From NCBI RefSeq assembly GCF_029433105.1, contig NZ_JARNTW010000001.1, positions 558,001-622,000 on the forward strand: a stretch of DNA of 64,000 nt. The letters are read 5' to 3'. Origin of the DNA: Runella sp. MFBS21 (lineage in GTDB: Bacteria; Bacteroidota; Bacteroidia; Cytophagales; Spirosomataceae). This document shows positions 1-7,539 of the stretch, piece by piece (the first letter of the stretch is position 1; the number at the start of each line of letters is the position of its first letter). The translations under genes and the position numbers were made by a program. A model generated the notes under the pieces. The model was not told where the DNA came from and searched no databases. It saw only the letters and a program-made list of their open reading frames with translations.

Positions 1-533
1 GATTGAGTATTACGCGGCCTGGGGCTTCTACGGTAGATTTTTTTAAGAACAATTCTGCTAACCGCACAGGTTATGTTTTGGGGCTCTATACTCGTATAGG
101 TCGTAAAGTATTTATTCAGCCTGAGGTATTGTTTTCATCCAAAGGTGGGACTTTCGAAATTTTTAAGAATGGAAGTACCTCACCAGTCAATGTAGATGTT
201 AAGTTTAGCCAAATTGACATCCCTGTCTTACTTGGATTTAAACTAGGCCCGCTTCGCTTCAATGCAGGCCCTATGGCTTCTCTAAACGTAGCTCAAGGAG
301 ATAAGTTGGGAGATGCATTGAAAGATTACACTTCTCAAAATATCAACAAAACGATTGAACAAGCTACGTTTGGGTATCAGGCGGGGATAGGGCTTGATAT
401 CCGTTCATTTAATATTGATCTGCGCTACGAAGGAGGTTTTTCGAATATTTCGCAGCTTAACCTTCAAAACAATGCTCAATTCAACAGCAAAGTATCATTG
501 TGGCAGTTAACAGCGGGTTTTGTCCTTTTCTAA
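1..533 (+). CDS. Outer-membrane beta-barrel protein, 5' end missing
   Basis: The reading frame is open from the left edge, so the N-terminus and signal peptide lie outside the window; the apparent TTG start at position 3 is probably internal. About 176 residues are visible. They show alternating hydrophobic strands with glycines (for example YQAGIGLDIRSFNIDLRYE) and end in LTAGFVLF, an aromatic C-terminus typical of outer-membrane barrels. This fits the PorT-like/OmpA-like beta-barrel group common in Bacteroidota (inference from pattern). No specific function can be assigned. A strong hairpin follows the stop codon. Confidence 0.7.
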   Translation, partial: LSITRPGASTVDFFKNNSANRTGYVLGLYTRIGRKVFIQPEVLFSSKGGTFEIFKNGSTSPVNVDVKFSQIDIPVLLGFKLGPLRFNAGPMASLNVAQGDKLGDALKDYTSQNINKTIEQATFGYQAGIGLDIRSFNIDLRYEGGFSNISQLNLQNNAQFNSKVSLWQLTAGFVLF

Positions 534-540
534 ACATACA

Positions 541-573
541 AAACAGCCACTCTCAATCAAAGAGTGGCTGTTT
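541..573 (+). terminator. Perfect 13-bp hairpin after the barrel gene
   Basis: 541-553 pairs perfectly with 561-573 around a 7-base loop, 8 bases after the stop codon. The arms end in AAA/TTT, so it may work in both directions, here also behind the LytTR gene that ends at 613 on the other strand. Confidence 0.8.
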
Positions 574-612
574 ACAACAATTAACCCACTAAAAAGCTTG
601 TCTTTAATATTT

Positions 613-1020
613 TTAGGCGCAATTAACTAATGGCGCTAGTATTCCGTTTACTTCCCGAATTCTACGGCGCGAAATAGCTACTTCTCTCCCGCCTTTTAAT
701 TTGAGCGAACGCTCATCTTCGCAAAATTCTTGCAAATATTTGAGATTGATAATCCAAGATTTATGTACTCTTACAAATTGCTGCTCGTCCAGAATCCCTA
801 TGTAGCTTTTCAAAGTTTTGGATACTAAGTATCTTTTGCCGTCTTGAGTATAGAGATAAGCGTAATTGCCACATCCCTCTAAGCATACCAACTGTTCTGT
901 AGGAATAATCACCTGACGGTTGCCGTTGGGGATGATGATGCTATGCAGAGGTTGAGTTTCAACAGAATTGTTTGAAGAAAAGGTGCTGAGTAAAGGGTGC
1001 GTGTTCATGATGCTTGTCAT
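613..1020 (-). CDS. Stand-alone LytTR-domain DNA-binding protein
   Basis: 135 residues, of which about 30-130 form a LytTR domain: a beta-strand entry (NGNRQVIIPTEQLVCLEG), the typical YAYLYTQDGKRYLVSKTLKSY stretch, FVRVHKSWIINLKYL, and the C-terminal LKGGREVAISRRR. There is no receiver or membrane domain, unlike most AgrA/LytR regulators, so the signal input is unknown. A second in-frame ATG lies at codon 5 (1008). The promoter at 1059-1090 and two matching inverted repeats (1092-1105, 1185-1198) lie upstream, which suggests autoregulation or control by another factor. The downstream barrel gene converges on it. Confidence 0.88.
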   Translation of the reverse strand: MTSIMNTHPLLSTFSSNNSVETQPLHSIIIPNGNRQVIIPTEQLVCLEGCGNYAYLYTQDGKRYLVSKTLKSYIGILDEQQFVRVHKSWIINLKYLQEFCEDERSLKLKGGREVAISRRRIREVNGILAPLVNCA

Positions 1021-1058
1021 TTAGAGTTGAAAAGGTAGATTTATTCAAATCGACATGA

Positions 1059-1090
1059 CAAACTTAATATAAAAAAAAATGCTTACACAA
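1059..1090 (-). promoter_or_regulatory. Bacteroidota-type promoter of the LytTR gene
   Basis: On the minus strand, TTG (1088-1090), 21 bases, then TAAGTTTG (1059-1066), a full match to TAnnTTTG. It puts the transcript start about 30 bases before the first ATG. The inverted repeat at 1092-1105 abuts the -33 element. Confidence 0.6.
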
Positions 1091-1091
1091 C

Positions 1092-1105
1092 ACGTATTTT
1101 TACGT
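1092..1105. promoter_or_regulatory. Inverted repeat ACGTA-N4-TACGT, copy 1 (operator candidate)
   Basis: ACGTATTTTTACGT is a perfect 5+5 inverted repeat directly upstream of the LytTR gene's -33 element. The same half-sites at the same spacing recur at 1185-1198, and the flanks also match (CACGTA...TACGTAT in both). Confidence 0.55.
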
Positions 1106-1184
1106 ATTTGATTGTAATTTGTTGATATTGAGTTATTTGTGTTTTTGTGGTTAGGTGTAAATCAGTACTACCACTTGATAAAAC

Positions 1185-1198
1185 ACGTAGAAATACGT
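1185..1198. promoter_or_regulatory. Inverted repeat ACGTA-N4-TACGT, copy 2 (operator candidate)
   Basis: ACGTAGAAATACGT has the same half-sites and 4-base gap as copy 1, 93 bases away (about nine helical turns). It lies between the mscL terminator and the LytTR promoter, so it belongs to the LytTR control region. Confidence 0.5.
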
Positions 1199-1204
1199 AT
1201 ATAG

Positions 1205-1238
1205 AAAAACCCCACTTTTGGACTCAAAAATGGGGTTT
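1205..1238 (-). terminator. Intrinsic terminator after mscL
   Basis: AAACCCCA (1207-1214) pairs with TGGGGTTT (1231-1238); an inner stem TTTTG/CAAAA continues after one mismatch around a 4-base loop. Read on the minus strand it ends in a T-run, 22 bases after the mscL stop. Confidence 0.8.
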
Positions 1239-1260
1239 AAAATTTTTATATATAAAAATG

Positions 1261-1599
1261 CTATTCTTTAGGTGCCAAAGAATTTGAGAGCTTAGCTTTA
1301 TTGGCAGCTCTTACAATCATGTAGATAACCCACATAGTTAGCAAAAATTGAATAATTACGTTTAAGAAGCTCCCATATCTGACAGCCACTTCTGCTACTC
1401 CAGCGGCAGGGTCTGCTGCTTTGAGTACTATTTTGAGCGCAGAGAAATCAACTCCGCCAATGATAAGACCTAAAATAGGGTTAAGGATATCATCCATGAG
1501 AGCGGTCACTACTTTGCCAAAGGCCGCACCAGTCAATACTCCTACTGCCAAATCAAGTACATTGCCTTGGGCAATGAAAGTTTTAAATTCTTTTAACAT
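1261..1599 (-). CDS. mscL: Large-conductance mechanosensitive channel MscL
   Basis: Homopentameric inner-membrane channel that opens under high membrane tension and releases solutes on osmotic downshock. The ATG at 1599 gives 112 residues and the expected N-terminus MLKEFKTFIAQGNVLDLAVG. The first helix (about 13-48, GVLTGAAFGKVVTALMDD) lines the pore and the second is at about 75-100. An upstream in-frame ATG at 1668 would add 23 residues unlike the family, so I chose the internal start. It is the last gene of a same-strand run with DUF3078 and an MscS-like channel and is followed by a terminator. Confidence 0.95.
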   Translation of the reverse strand: MLKEFKTFIAQGNVLDLAVGVLTGAAFGKVVTALMDDILNPILGLIIGGVDFSALKIVLKAADPAAGVAEVAVRYGSFLNVIIQFLLTMWVIYMIVRAANKAKLSNSLAPKE

Positions 1600-1668
1600 A
1601 GAGGAGATGTTGTATAGGGGTGAAACAAAAAGTTTTACTAAAGAAAGTATTTTTTGGATAAAATCCAA

Positions 1669-2562
1669 CTACCATTTGTACAAAAATCCAAAATTGATAG
1701 ATTGGGCTATTTGCATTTTTGCGATTTGGTCTTGATCATAGATTGCAATTAGCCCCAAGTTGACATTGAAATATTTCGCAAACTTAGCCGTCAATTGTGC
1801 ATCTAACCTATTATCGATAGCTGCTAGGTCTTTTACACTGGCAAAGGCTTGGTAGCGCCATTTGAAATTGACATCTTTGGCGATGTCTTTATCAAAGTTC
1901 ATTACCAATTGCATTAGTGCTACTTCATTTTTGATGGATTTTCCTCTTTCTACCCCATAATTAGCGAATTGATATTCGGGATTGAGGCGGTCAATATTTA
2001 AGTAAAGATCTTTGTTACCTAAAATAGTTTGACGAACTGCACCGGGAGCAAACTGCATACTAAAGTATTTTTGGGGTTTCCACTCTATACCGATTGCTTC
2101 CGTAATATAAGCAGGTGTAAAAAAACCAGAGATGAATGGGCGACGCTCGTCTTTATAATCGCGTCCATTGGCGATTTGTGACAAAAAGTTGAGGTTTGCA
2201 AAGAAGAGCCATTTTGAGTTTGTGCCTAGTTTACGCCCGTATTTAGAATCAAAAAATATTCGGTCTACGCTTTTGAGAAAAGCATCTTCTTTGTTGCTGA
2301 TAGCCCCTAACTGAAATTGGAAATCATTGACCCAATTGTCACGGTCTTTGGTATATTCAGCTTTGGTGTTGAAATAGACACCTAAAGAGATGTTATTGAT
2401 ACCACCGCCTTGCCAGCTGCCGCTAAAAGTACCTTGACTTAAATTAAGCCCAAACTGAGAGTTTTTTTTCCAACTTGTGTCTTTTACTGCCTCTTGGGCC
2501 ATAGACATAAATGTATTTGCTGAAGCAAAAAGGGTGACTAAAACAAAAGTCCACTTTTTCAT
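1669..2562 (-). CDS. DUF3078 outer-membrane protein
   Basis: 297 residues with a signal peptide ending near MSMAQ, then the family pattern WKKNSQFGLNLSQGTFSGSW and GGGINNISLG. Many amphipathic strands and an ending in SINFGFLYKW point to an outer-membrane beta-barrel. DUF3078 proteins are widespread in Bacteroidota and their function is not known. The gene is 69 bases before mscL and 92 bases after the MscS-like gene, all on one strand, which suggests but does not prove shared expression. Confidence 0.85.
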   Translation of the reverse strand: MKKWTFVLVTLFASANTFMSMAQEAVKDTSWKKNSQFGLNLSQGTFSGSWQGGGINNISLGVYFNTKAEYTKDRDNWVNDFQFQLGAISNKEDAFLKSVDRIFFDSKYGRKLGTNSKWLFFANLNFLSQIANGRDYKDERRPFISGFFTPAYITEAIGIEWKPQKYFSMQFAPGAVRQTILGNKDLYLNIDRLNPEYQFANYGVERGKSIKNEVALMQLVMNFDKDIAKDVNFKWRYQAFASVKDLAAIDNRLDAQLTAKFAKYFNVNLGLIAIYDQDQIAKMQIAQSINFGFLYKW

Positions 2563-2654
2563 AGGGATTGGTATTTATGGTTGTGAAAATAAGACCCGAC
2601 CAGAAACTGTGTTCATCGGGTAATAACACCAAAGGTTTTTTAAGACCTCTGAGA

Positions 2655-3485
2655 TTAATTATCAAAGACTGTTATTTTTTTAGATTGAATTACTTGAAGC
2701 GGAAATACAGTTTGAGAATCTCCAGTTTGAAGAGTGATAGAAGTATTATCTATGTGTATTATTTTACCTTTTATTTCGTCTATTTGGATTGTTTGGCCTA
2801 ACTGAAATCGATTATTATTATAAAACGAGGCTAACAAATTTGACAAAACATCGCGAGAAGCAAAGCCATATCCTACCGCAAATGCCAGTATAATGCCTCC
2901 AATGATGAGGTTAAAACTAGACTCCAAAAGTTCTGTATTGATACCTGCTTGTCCTAGAGCGCTGATAAGTGTAATGACTGAAAAGAAAGAAAAAACGATA
3001 CTCCCTATAAGTTTGGCTGAGGGGACATTGAAAGACTTACAAATGGACACTACTGCATTTTTGAGCGTTTCTGCTACCAATACTCCAATTTGTAGCATAA
3101 TAGCAGCTACGATTAGCTGAGGCACAAAGTTTACTAATTTTTCTACTAAGCCAGTAATAGCGCCCACTCCTAAGGTACGAGTAGCGTCCGTAATAAAGCC
3201 TAGCATGATAAAATAATAGAGTACCTTTGAAACTATTTGACTTAGCTTTATTTCGGTTTGTAACTGTTTGACGATACTTATTTCATTGAGTTTTTCCCCA
3301 ATTCGGTCAAACCCAATTTTTTCCAATACTTTTTTGAGAATAATAGATATGCCTTTAGCTACTAAATACCCTATTAAAAGGATAAAAGCCGCAAAAATAA
3401 ATCTTGGGACAAAATCAACAAATTGGTTTATGAGTTTCGTTAGAGTACTTATCAAAACTTCGGTCAAATTAGGAAGTTCTTTCAT
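2655..3485 (-). CDS. MscS-like mechanosensitive channel with conserved TM-helix repeat
   Basis: 276 residues. Four or so membrane segments: about 25-50 (FIFAAFILLIGYLVAKG), 85-105, 118-140 and 165-190, then the pore-like helix IIGGIILAFAVGYGFASRDVLSNLLASFY and a short beta domain (FQLGQTIQIDEIKGKIIHIDNTSITLQ). The first half resembles the conserved TM-helix repeat of CmpX-type proteins and the second the MscS pore and beta domain; the large C-terminal cage of E. coli MscS is missing. It overlaps the preceding small gene by ATGA, so the two are translationally coupled and lie in an operon with the sigma factor gene. Confidence 0.82.
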   Translation of the reverse strand: MKELPNLTEVLISTLTKLINQFVDFVPRFIFAAFILLIGYLVAKGISIILKKVLEKIGFDRIGEKLNEISIVKQLQTEIKLSQIVSKVLYYFIMLGFITDATRTLGVGAITGLVEKLVNFVPQLIVAAIMLQIGVLVAETLKNAVVSICKSFNVPSAKLIGSIVFSFFSVITLISALGQAGINTELLESSFNLIIGGIILAFAVGYGFASRDVLSNLLASFYNNNRFQLGQTIQIDEIKGKIIHIDNTSITLQTGDSQTVFPLQVIQSKKITVFDN

Positions 3486-3691
3486 TCAATGTCTGATTTG
3501 GGGGTTGAGTCCGTTGAATTTAAAGGGTTATTCATAGTTGCTGCTGAGCCAGCTACGTTGAAAAAATGGCCTACAAACAAAGTTACTAGTTCTAATGTAT
3601 TACGTACTGTATCAATTTCAGAAACGAGGGCTCTTTTGAGAGACTCAGGAACTTTGTCGTCGGGATCTATATCAAAAAAGACCTCGTTCAT
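3482..3691 (-). CDS. Small acidic protein between sigma factor and channel
   Basis: 69 residues, not recognised as a named family. The N-terminus is acidic (MNEVFFDIDPDDKVPESLKR), the middle (EIDTVRNTLELVTLFVGHFFNVAGSAA) is a likely amphipathic or weakly hydrophobic helix, and the tail is polar. It is real by context: it starts 4 bases after the sigma factor stop and its stop overlaps the channel start (ATGA, 3482-3485). It has no lipobox or signal peptide. It could modulate the sigma factor or channel (inference only). Confidence 0.7.
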   Translation of the reverse strand: MNEVFFDIDPDDKVPESLKRALVSEIDTVRNTLELVTLFVGHFFNVAGSAATMNNPLNSTDSTPKSDIE

Positions 3692-3695
3692 TTTT

Positions 3696-4322
3696 TTAGT
3701 GAGAATGATTTAGCCACCACTTGATGAGAATTGCTATTTGACTTGCCAATAAAACTACCAAAACAATAGTTTCTAGATAGCGTTTTTTGAGTTTCTCTTT
3801 TGTTCTTTTTAAGCGCATTTTGACTGCGCTTTCTGTGAAACCAAAAGTGTCAGCAATATCACGAATACTAAAATCATCCTGATATTTCATTAATAAAATA
3901 GTTCTTTCTTCATGAGATAATCCCTCCAAAGCTTTTTTTAATTTTTTTGCTTCTAATTCAATACCATCAAATTCTTCAGGCTCATCTGCAATATCAATTG
4001 TTTCATTTAATTCGTCTTCTGCTTGCTTTTTATGCACCCGTAACTGGTCCATACAATAGTTGTAAGTAATTGAAAAAAGCCAAGTTGAAAACTTTGAACT
4101 TTCTTTAAAGGTACCTACTCGTAAAATAAGCTTTAAAAAAATATCATGTGTAAAATCTTCTGCTTTAGCTTGGTCTTTTACGAAAGAAAGACATTTTCGA
4201 TAAACTTTATCCGCGTAACGTTCATATAGTTCTTCAAAAAAAGTATTACGTTGGGTATCGACGTATAAACGCACCAACTGTTCGTCGGTGTAGTGGCTCA
4301 GTCCTATTGAGTGTACAGACAT
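3696..4322 (-). CDS. ECF-type RNA polymerase sigma factor with C-terminal hydrophobic helix
   Basis: 208 residues. Sigma-70 region 2 lies at about 20-95 (FFEELYERYADKVYRKCLSF, FSTWLFSITYNYCMDQLR) and region 4 at about 130-180 (LSHEERTILLMKYQDDFSIRDIADTFGFTESAVKMRLKR). The last 30 residues are unusual: a basic stretch KEKLKKRY, then about 17 hydrophobic residues from 185 on (TIVLVVLLASQIAILI), then KWW. Ordinary ECF sigma factors end soon after region 4, so this may anchor the protein in the inner membrane. It is first in an operon with a small protein and an MscS-like channel; no classical anti-sigma factor is adjacent. Confidence 0.9.
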   Translation of the reverse strand: MSVHSIGLSHYTDEQLVRLYVDTQRNTFFEELYERYADKVYRKCLSFVKDQAKAEDFTHDIFLKLILRVGTFKESSKFSTWLFSITYNYCMDQLRVHKKQAEDELNETIDIADEPEEFDGIELEAKKLKKALEGLSHEERTILLMKYQDDFSIRDIADTFGFTESAVKMRLKRTKEKLKKRYLETIVLVVLLASQIAILIKWWLNHSH

Positions 4323-4456
4323 TGTGACGCGTAATAAGGTTTATAGTAACAAGGTAGACCAGAAAAAAATAAAATATTTACAAAATATCTGTATTTAGTT
4401 GATTGCTTCAGTAAACAACATGTAAAGAAACTATTTTTAAAGAATATAGATACAAA

Positions 4457-4487
4457 AAAACCCCAGAAATTAATTTTCAGGGGTTTT
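4457..4487 (-). terminator. Intrinsic terminator after tsf
   Basis: AAAACCCC (4457-4464) pairs with GGGGTTTT (4480-4487); an inner GAAA/TTTC stem continues after one mismatch. On the minus strand it is followed by seven T, just past the tsf stop at 4510. No gene is supported between it and the sigma factor start. Confidence 0.85.
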
Positions 4488-4509
4488 GAAAGGTTAATAT
4501 TGAGGTACA

Positions 4510-5346
4510 TTAAGCACCGATAGCGACGTGCTTGAATGTTTTTATAGTAAGACCTTTTTGAGTTTTGTCGAGCAACTGGGCGATAGTCAAAGAACCATCC
4601 TTGATAAACTCTTGGTTGAGCAAAGTGCTCTCTTTGTAAAATTTATTGAGACGACCAAGGGCAATCTTCTCGAGCATTGCTTCGGCTTTGCCTTCGTTGC
4701 GAGCTAGTTCTTTTCCAATTTCGATTTCGCGTTCGATTGTAGCTGCATCTACATCATCTTTGTCAAGAGCGATAGGTTTCATAGCCGCGATTTGCATAGC
4801 CACATCTTTTCCAACTTCTGACAAGTCAGTGCCATTAGCACCCATGAAAGCTACTAATACGCCACGTTTGTTGTTTGAGTGAACATAAGAGCTTATTACA
4901 TCGCCACTTACATTTTCATAAGATACCAACTCAAGTTTCTCTCCAATTTTACCAATCAGCTCAGTGATTTGGGCTTGAAGTGTTTGACCGTCTGCTTGCA
5001 CAGTAGCCAAGAGAGTTTCTTTATCAGGAGCATTGGTTGCTACGGCTTGGCTCATAATATTCATTGCCAAGTTTTGGAAGCTTTCTACTTTAGATACAGG
5101 TTCAGTTTCGCATGCCAAGCCTACGATTTTGCCGTTAGTACCATCAGCGCTTACATGAACTAATACTAAACCTTCCGATACCACGTTGTCGGCACGTTTA
5201 GCTGCTACTTTTTGGCCTTGTTTACGGAGAATATCAATTGCTTGTTCAAAATCACCATCGGCTTCGGTGAGGGCTTTTTTACAATCCATCATACCTGCAC
5301 CAGTCATTTGGCGAAGTTTGTTAACATCTGCTGCTGTGATAGCCAT
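4510..5346 (-). CDS. tsf: Translation elongation factor Ts
   Basis: 278 residues. EF-Ts releases GDP from EF-Tu and recycles it in the cytoplasm. The N-terminal UBA-like domain carries the family signature VNKLRQMTGAGMMDCKKALTE, followed by the two core subdomains (SADGTNGKIVGLACETEPVS; VSSYVHSNNKRGVLVAF type region). Full length. It is last in the rplM-rpsI-rpsB-tsf order found in many bacteria and is closed by a strong terminator. The 220-base gap to rpsB holds a hairpin that may lower tsf expression. Confidence 0.98.
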   Translation of the reverse strand: MAITAADVNKLRQMTGAGMMDCKKALTEADGDFEQAIDILRKQGQKVAAKRADNVVSEGLVLVHVSADGTNGKIVGLACETEPVSKVESFQNLAMNIMSQAVATNAPDKETLLATVQADGQTLQAQITELIGKIGEKLELVSYENVSGDVISSYVHSNNKRGVLVAFMGANGTDLSEVGKDVAMQIAAMKPIALDKDDVDAATIEREIEIGKELARNEGKAEAMLEKIALGRLNKFYKESTLLNQEFIKDGSLTIAQLLDKTQKGLTIKTFKHVAIGA

Positions 5347-5483
5347 TTGTTTAAAGTTTAATTATTTAGTTTAATCAAGATGAGTACAATGTATTGAGTT
5401 ACAATAGAATCAGAAGTGGTAAAACTACACAATACCTTTGGTTGAAACTCAAATACTTATTTTATGAAATCGTTAAACGGAAA

Positions 5484-5512
5484 AGCCCATAGCATTTAGA
5501 AGGCTACGGGCT
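5484..5512 (-). terminator. Hairpin between rpsB and tsf (weak terminator or attenuator)
   Basis: AGCCC (5484-5488) pairs with GGGCT (5508-5512) and TAGC (5490-5493) with GCTA (5503-5506) across one mismatch. Only TTTT follows on the minus strand, so it may be partial. A GC-rich patch at 5522-5548 (GACGG...CCGTC) lies just upstream of it in the transcript. Confidence 0.45.
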
Positions 5513-5566
5513 ATCCGATAAGAGGACGGCCGCTGCCGACCGTCGCGCCGAAGCGGGATTGAGTGC

Positions 5567-6370
5567 TTATTCCTCGTCAGCGGCTTCTACAGCTGCTTGA
5601 GGAGTCTCAACTTCTTCACCTAAGTCTTCTGAGCGTTTTGCATCTTCTTCTTCTGCAAGGCGGGCATCATCGCGCTCTTGTTTGCGCTCAAGCAATCCTT
5701 CTTCGATTGCTTTTCCGATAGCCAACGTAATGAGAGAAATAGACTTGTAAGCATCGTCATTGGCAGGGATGACAAAATCTACCTCATTGGGGTTAGAGTT
5801 TGTATCACACATTGCAATGACTGGGATGTTCAAACGTTTTGCTTCGGCTACTGCGATGTGCTCACGTTTTACGTCAACCACAAACAATGCGGCTGGCAAA
5901 CGAGTCAAATCAGCAACACCACCGAGCAAACGCTCCAATTTATCTTTTTCGCGACCTTTGATAAGGCGCTCACGTTTTGCGATATTATTTGCAGTAGCTT
6001 CATCACCCAACAATTTCTCCAATCCTTGCATTTTTTTCAATGACTTACGGATAGTGGCGAAGTTTGTCAACATTCCACCCAACCAACGTTCCGTAACGAA
6101 TGGCATCTTCAAACGACGCGCTTCTTCAGATACGATTTCTTGGGCTTGCTTCTTCGTCGCTACAAACATCACTTTACGGCCTGAGCGCACTACGCTTTTT
6201 ACATAGTGGCAAGCTTCATCAAGTGAGGCAACTGTTTTATTAAGGTCAATGATATGGATTCCGTTTTTCTCCATGAAGATATACGGTGCCATACGTGGAT
6301 CCCATTTGCGGGTTAAGTGACCAAAGTGTACGCCTGCATCTAACAGGTCTTTGTACTCTAATTGTGCCAT
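5567..6370 (-). CDS. rpsB: 30S ribosomal protein S2
   Basis: 267 residues, standard length plus an acidic tail (DAKRSEDLGEEVETPQ...). Family hallmarks: YKDLLDAGVHFGHLTRKWDPRM, FVATKKQAQ, FVTERWLGGMLTNFATIRKS, and DTNSNPNEVDFVIPANDDA. S2 binds the 30S head-body junction late in assembly. Its ATG at 6370 has no purine-rich Shine-Dalgarno, as is common in this phylum. It lies between rpsI and tsf with long gaps on both sides. Confidence 0.98.
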   Translation of the reverse strand: MAQLEYKDLLDAGVHFGHLTRKWDPRMAPYIFMEKNGIHIIDLNKTVASLDEACHYVKSVVRSGRKVMFVATKKQAQEIVSEEARRLKMPFVTERWLGGMLTNFATIRKSLKKMQGLEKLLGDEATANNIAKRERLIKGREKDKLERLLGGVADLTRLPAALFVVDVKREHIAVAEAKRLNIPVIAMCDTNSNPNEVDFVIPANDDAYKSISLITLAIGKAIEEGLLERKQERDDARLAEEEDAKRSEDLGEEVETPQAAVEAADEE

Positions 6371-6556
6371 TTTTTTGTTTTAAAATGAAAATTGTAAATA
6401 ATTGAATAGTACGCAGCACCGCGCGACGGACACTGTAAGCGCAGTCTGGACGTGATTAATTTGATAATTTGATAACTGAGTAATTTGAAAGTAAAGAGCT
6501 TTTGAAGACTTTAATTTTCAAAATAACCAATCCCCCAATTTTCAAATTGAAAGTTA
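6371..6556 (-). other. rpsI-rpsB intergenic leader with a GC-rich structured patch
   Basis: 186 bases between rpsI and rpsB. Most is AT-rich, but 6409-6455 is GC-rich and rich in partial inverted repeats (such as GACACTG against CAGTCTG). It lies 40-85 bases before the rpsB start, where leaders that bind S2 sit in other bacteria; that role is inference. Close to the rpsI stop, TTTCAA (about 6540) and TTGAAA can form a small AT hairpin. Confidence 0.35.
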
Positions 6557-6943
6557 TTAACGTTTTGAGAACTGGAAACGACGGCGAGCTTTAGCGCGTC
6601 CGTATTTCTTACGTTCTACCATACGGGCATCACGCGTCAAGAAACCTTCTTTTTTCAATGCTGGGCGGAAATCGTTATTGATTTCACACAAAGCACGCGC
6701 AATCGCCATACGAGTGGCTTCTGCTTGGCCTCTGATTCCACCTCCACGTACATTCACTTTGATGTCGTAGTTAGCTACGGCGTTGACGGTCGTTAAAGGT
6801 TGTTTCAAAATGATTTGAAGCGTTTCTACTGGAAAATATTCAGCAAATTCGCGGCCATTGACCTTGATTTCACCTTGTCCGGTAGATACATAAACGCGGG
6901 CTACTGAAGTTTTTCTTCTACCTACTGTGTTCGTAACTTCCAT
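6557..6943 (-). CDS. rpsI: 30S ribosomal protein S9
   Basis: 128 residues. Hallmarks: VGRRKTSVARVYVSTGQGEIKVNGR, GGGIRGQAEATRMAIARAL, and the basic C-terminus YGRAKARRRFQFSKR, whose last residues reach the P-site tRNA anticodon loop. It starts 2 bases after the rplM stop, so the two are tightly coupled, as in most bacteria. Confidence 0.98.
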   Translation of the reverse strand: MEVTNTVGRRKTSVARVYVSTGQGEIKVNGREFAEYFPVETLQIILKQPLTTVNAVANYDIKVNVRGGGIRGQAEATRMAIARALCEINNDFRPALKKEGFLTRDARMVERKKYGRAKARRRFQFSKR

Positions 6944-6945
6944 GA

Positions 6946-7389
6946 TTAAAATTTAATTTCTTTCGGTTGTTGAGCCGCATGCGGGTGTTCAGCACCAGCG
7001 TACACGTGCAAATTTGTAAAAATGCTACGACCTAAACGGTTTTTAGGTAACATACCTTTTACCGCCATTTCTATCACTTTGTGAGGTTGTTTAGCTAACA
7101 CTTCACGAGGAGTGGCAAAACGTTGACCACCAGGGTGACCTGTGTGACGTACATATTCTTTGTCTGTCATCTTTTTGCCCGTCAAACGAATTTTGTCGGC
7201 ATTGATGACAATCACGTTGTCTCCGCAGTCTACGTGCGGGGTGAAAGACGGCTTGTGCTTACCGCGCAAAATTTTGGCAATTTGGCTAGCCAAACGACCC
7301 AAAATTTCACCGTTTGCATCTACCACTACCCACTCCTTTTGTACGGTAGCAGAGTTAGCCGAAACGGTTTTGTAACTGAGTGTATCCAC
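6946..7389 (-). CDS. rplM: 50S ribosomal protein L13
   Basis: 147 residues. Hallmarks: EWVVVDANGEILGRLASQIAKILRGKHKP, DCGDNVIVINADKIRLTGKK, RHTGHPGGQ and MLPKNRLGRSIFTNLHVYAGAEHPHAAQQP. First gene of the ribosomal operon; the promoter at 7466-7497 fits the phylum consensus well. Confidence 0.98.
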   Translation of the reverse strand: MDTLSYKTVSANSATVQKEWVVVDANGEILGRLASQIAKILRGKHKPSFTPHVDCGDNVIVINADKIRLTGKKMTDKEYVRHTGHPGGQRFATPREVLAKQPHKVIEMAVKGMLPKNRLGRSIFTNLHVYAGAEHPHAAQQPKEIKF

Positions 7390-7465
7390 TTTAGTTATTA
7401 CTTTTTTCGTTGAAAATCAATTAATTAACTATATAAACGGGCATTTTGAGGCGAAAATCGGACTG

Positions 7466-7497
7466 CAAATATAGCGGTTTGGTTTTTGAATAGCAAA
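7466..7497 (-). promoter_or_regulatory. Promoter of the rplM operon
   Basis: On the minus strand, TTTG (7494-7497), 20 bases, TATATTTG (7466-7473): a full match to the Bacteroidota consensus. The start would fall near 7459, leaving a leader of about 70 bases before rplM. Confidence 0.7.
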
Positions 7498-7539
7498 ATG
7501 ATTCTGAAAATTAAATTATTACTAAATATTTCTTTATTC

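Noticed and set aside
1600-1668. N-terminal extension of MscL by 23 residues
   Set aside because: MscL proteins start at MLKEFKTF; the extension is hydrophobic but unlike the family, and the DUF3078 stop lies next to it.
4304-4510. 68-codon minus-strand frame between tsf and the sigma gene
   Set aside because: It runs through the tsf terminator, is rich in Phe/Tyr/Lys from AT-rich DNA and has no family features.
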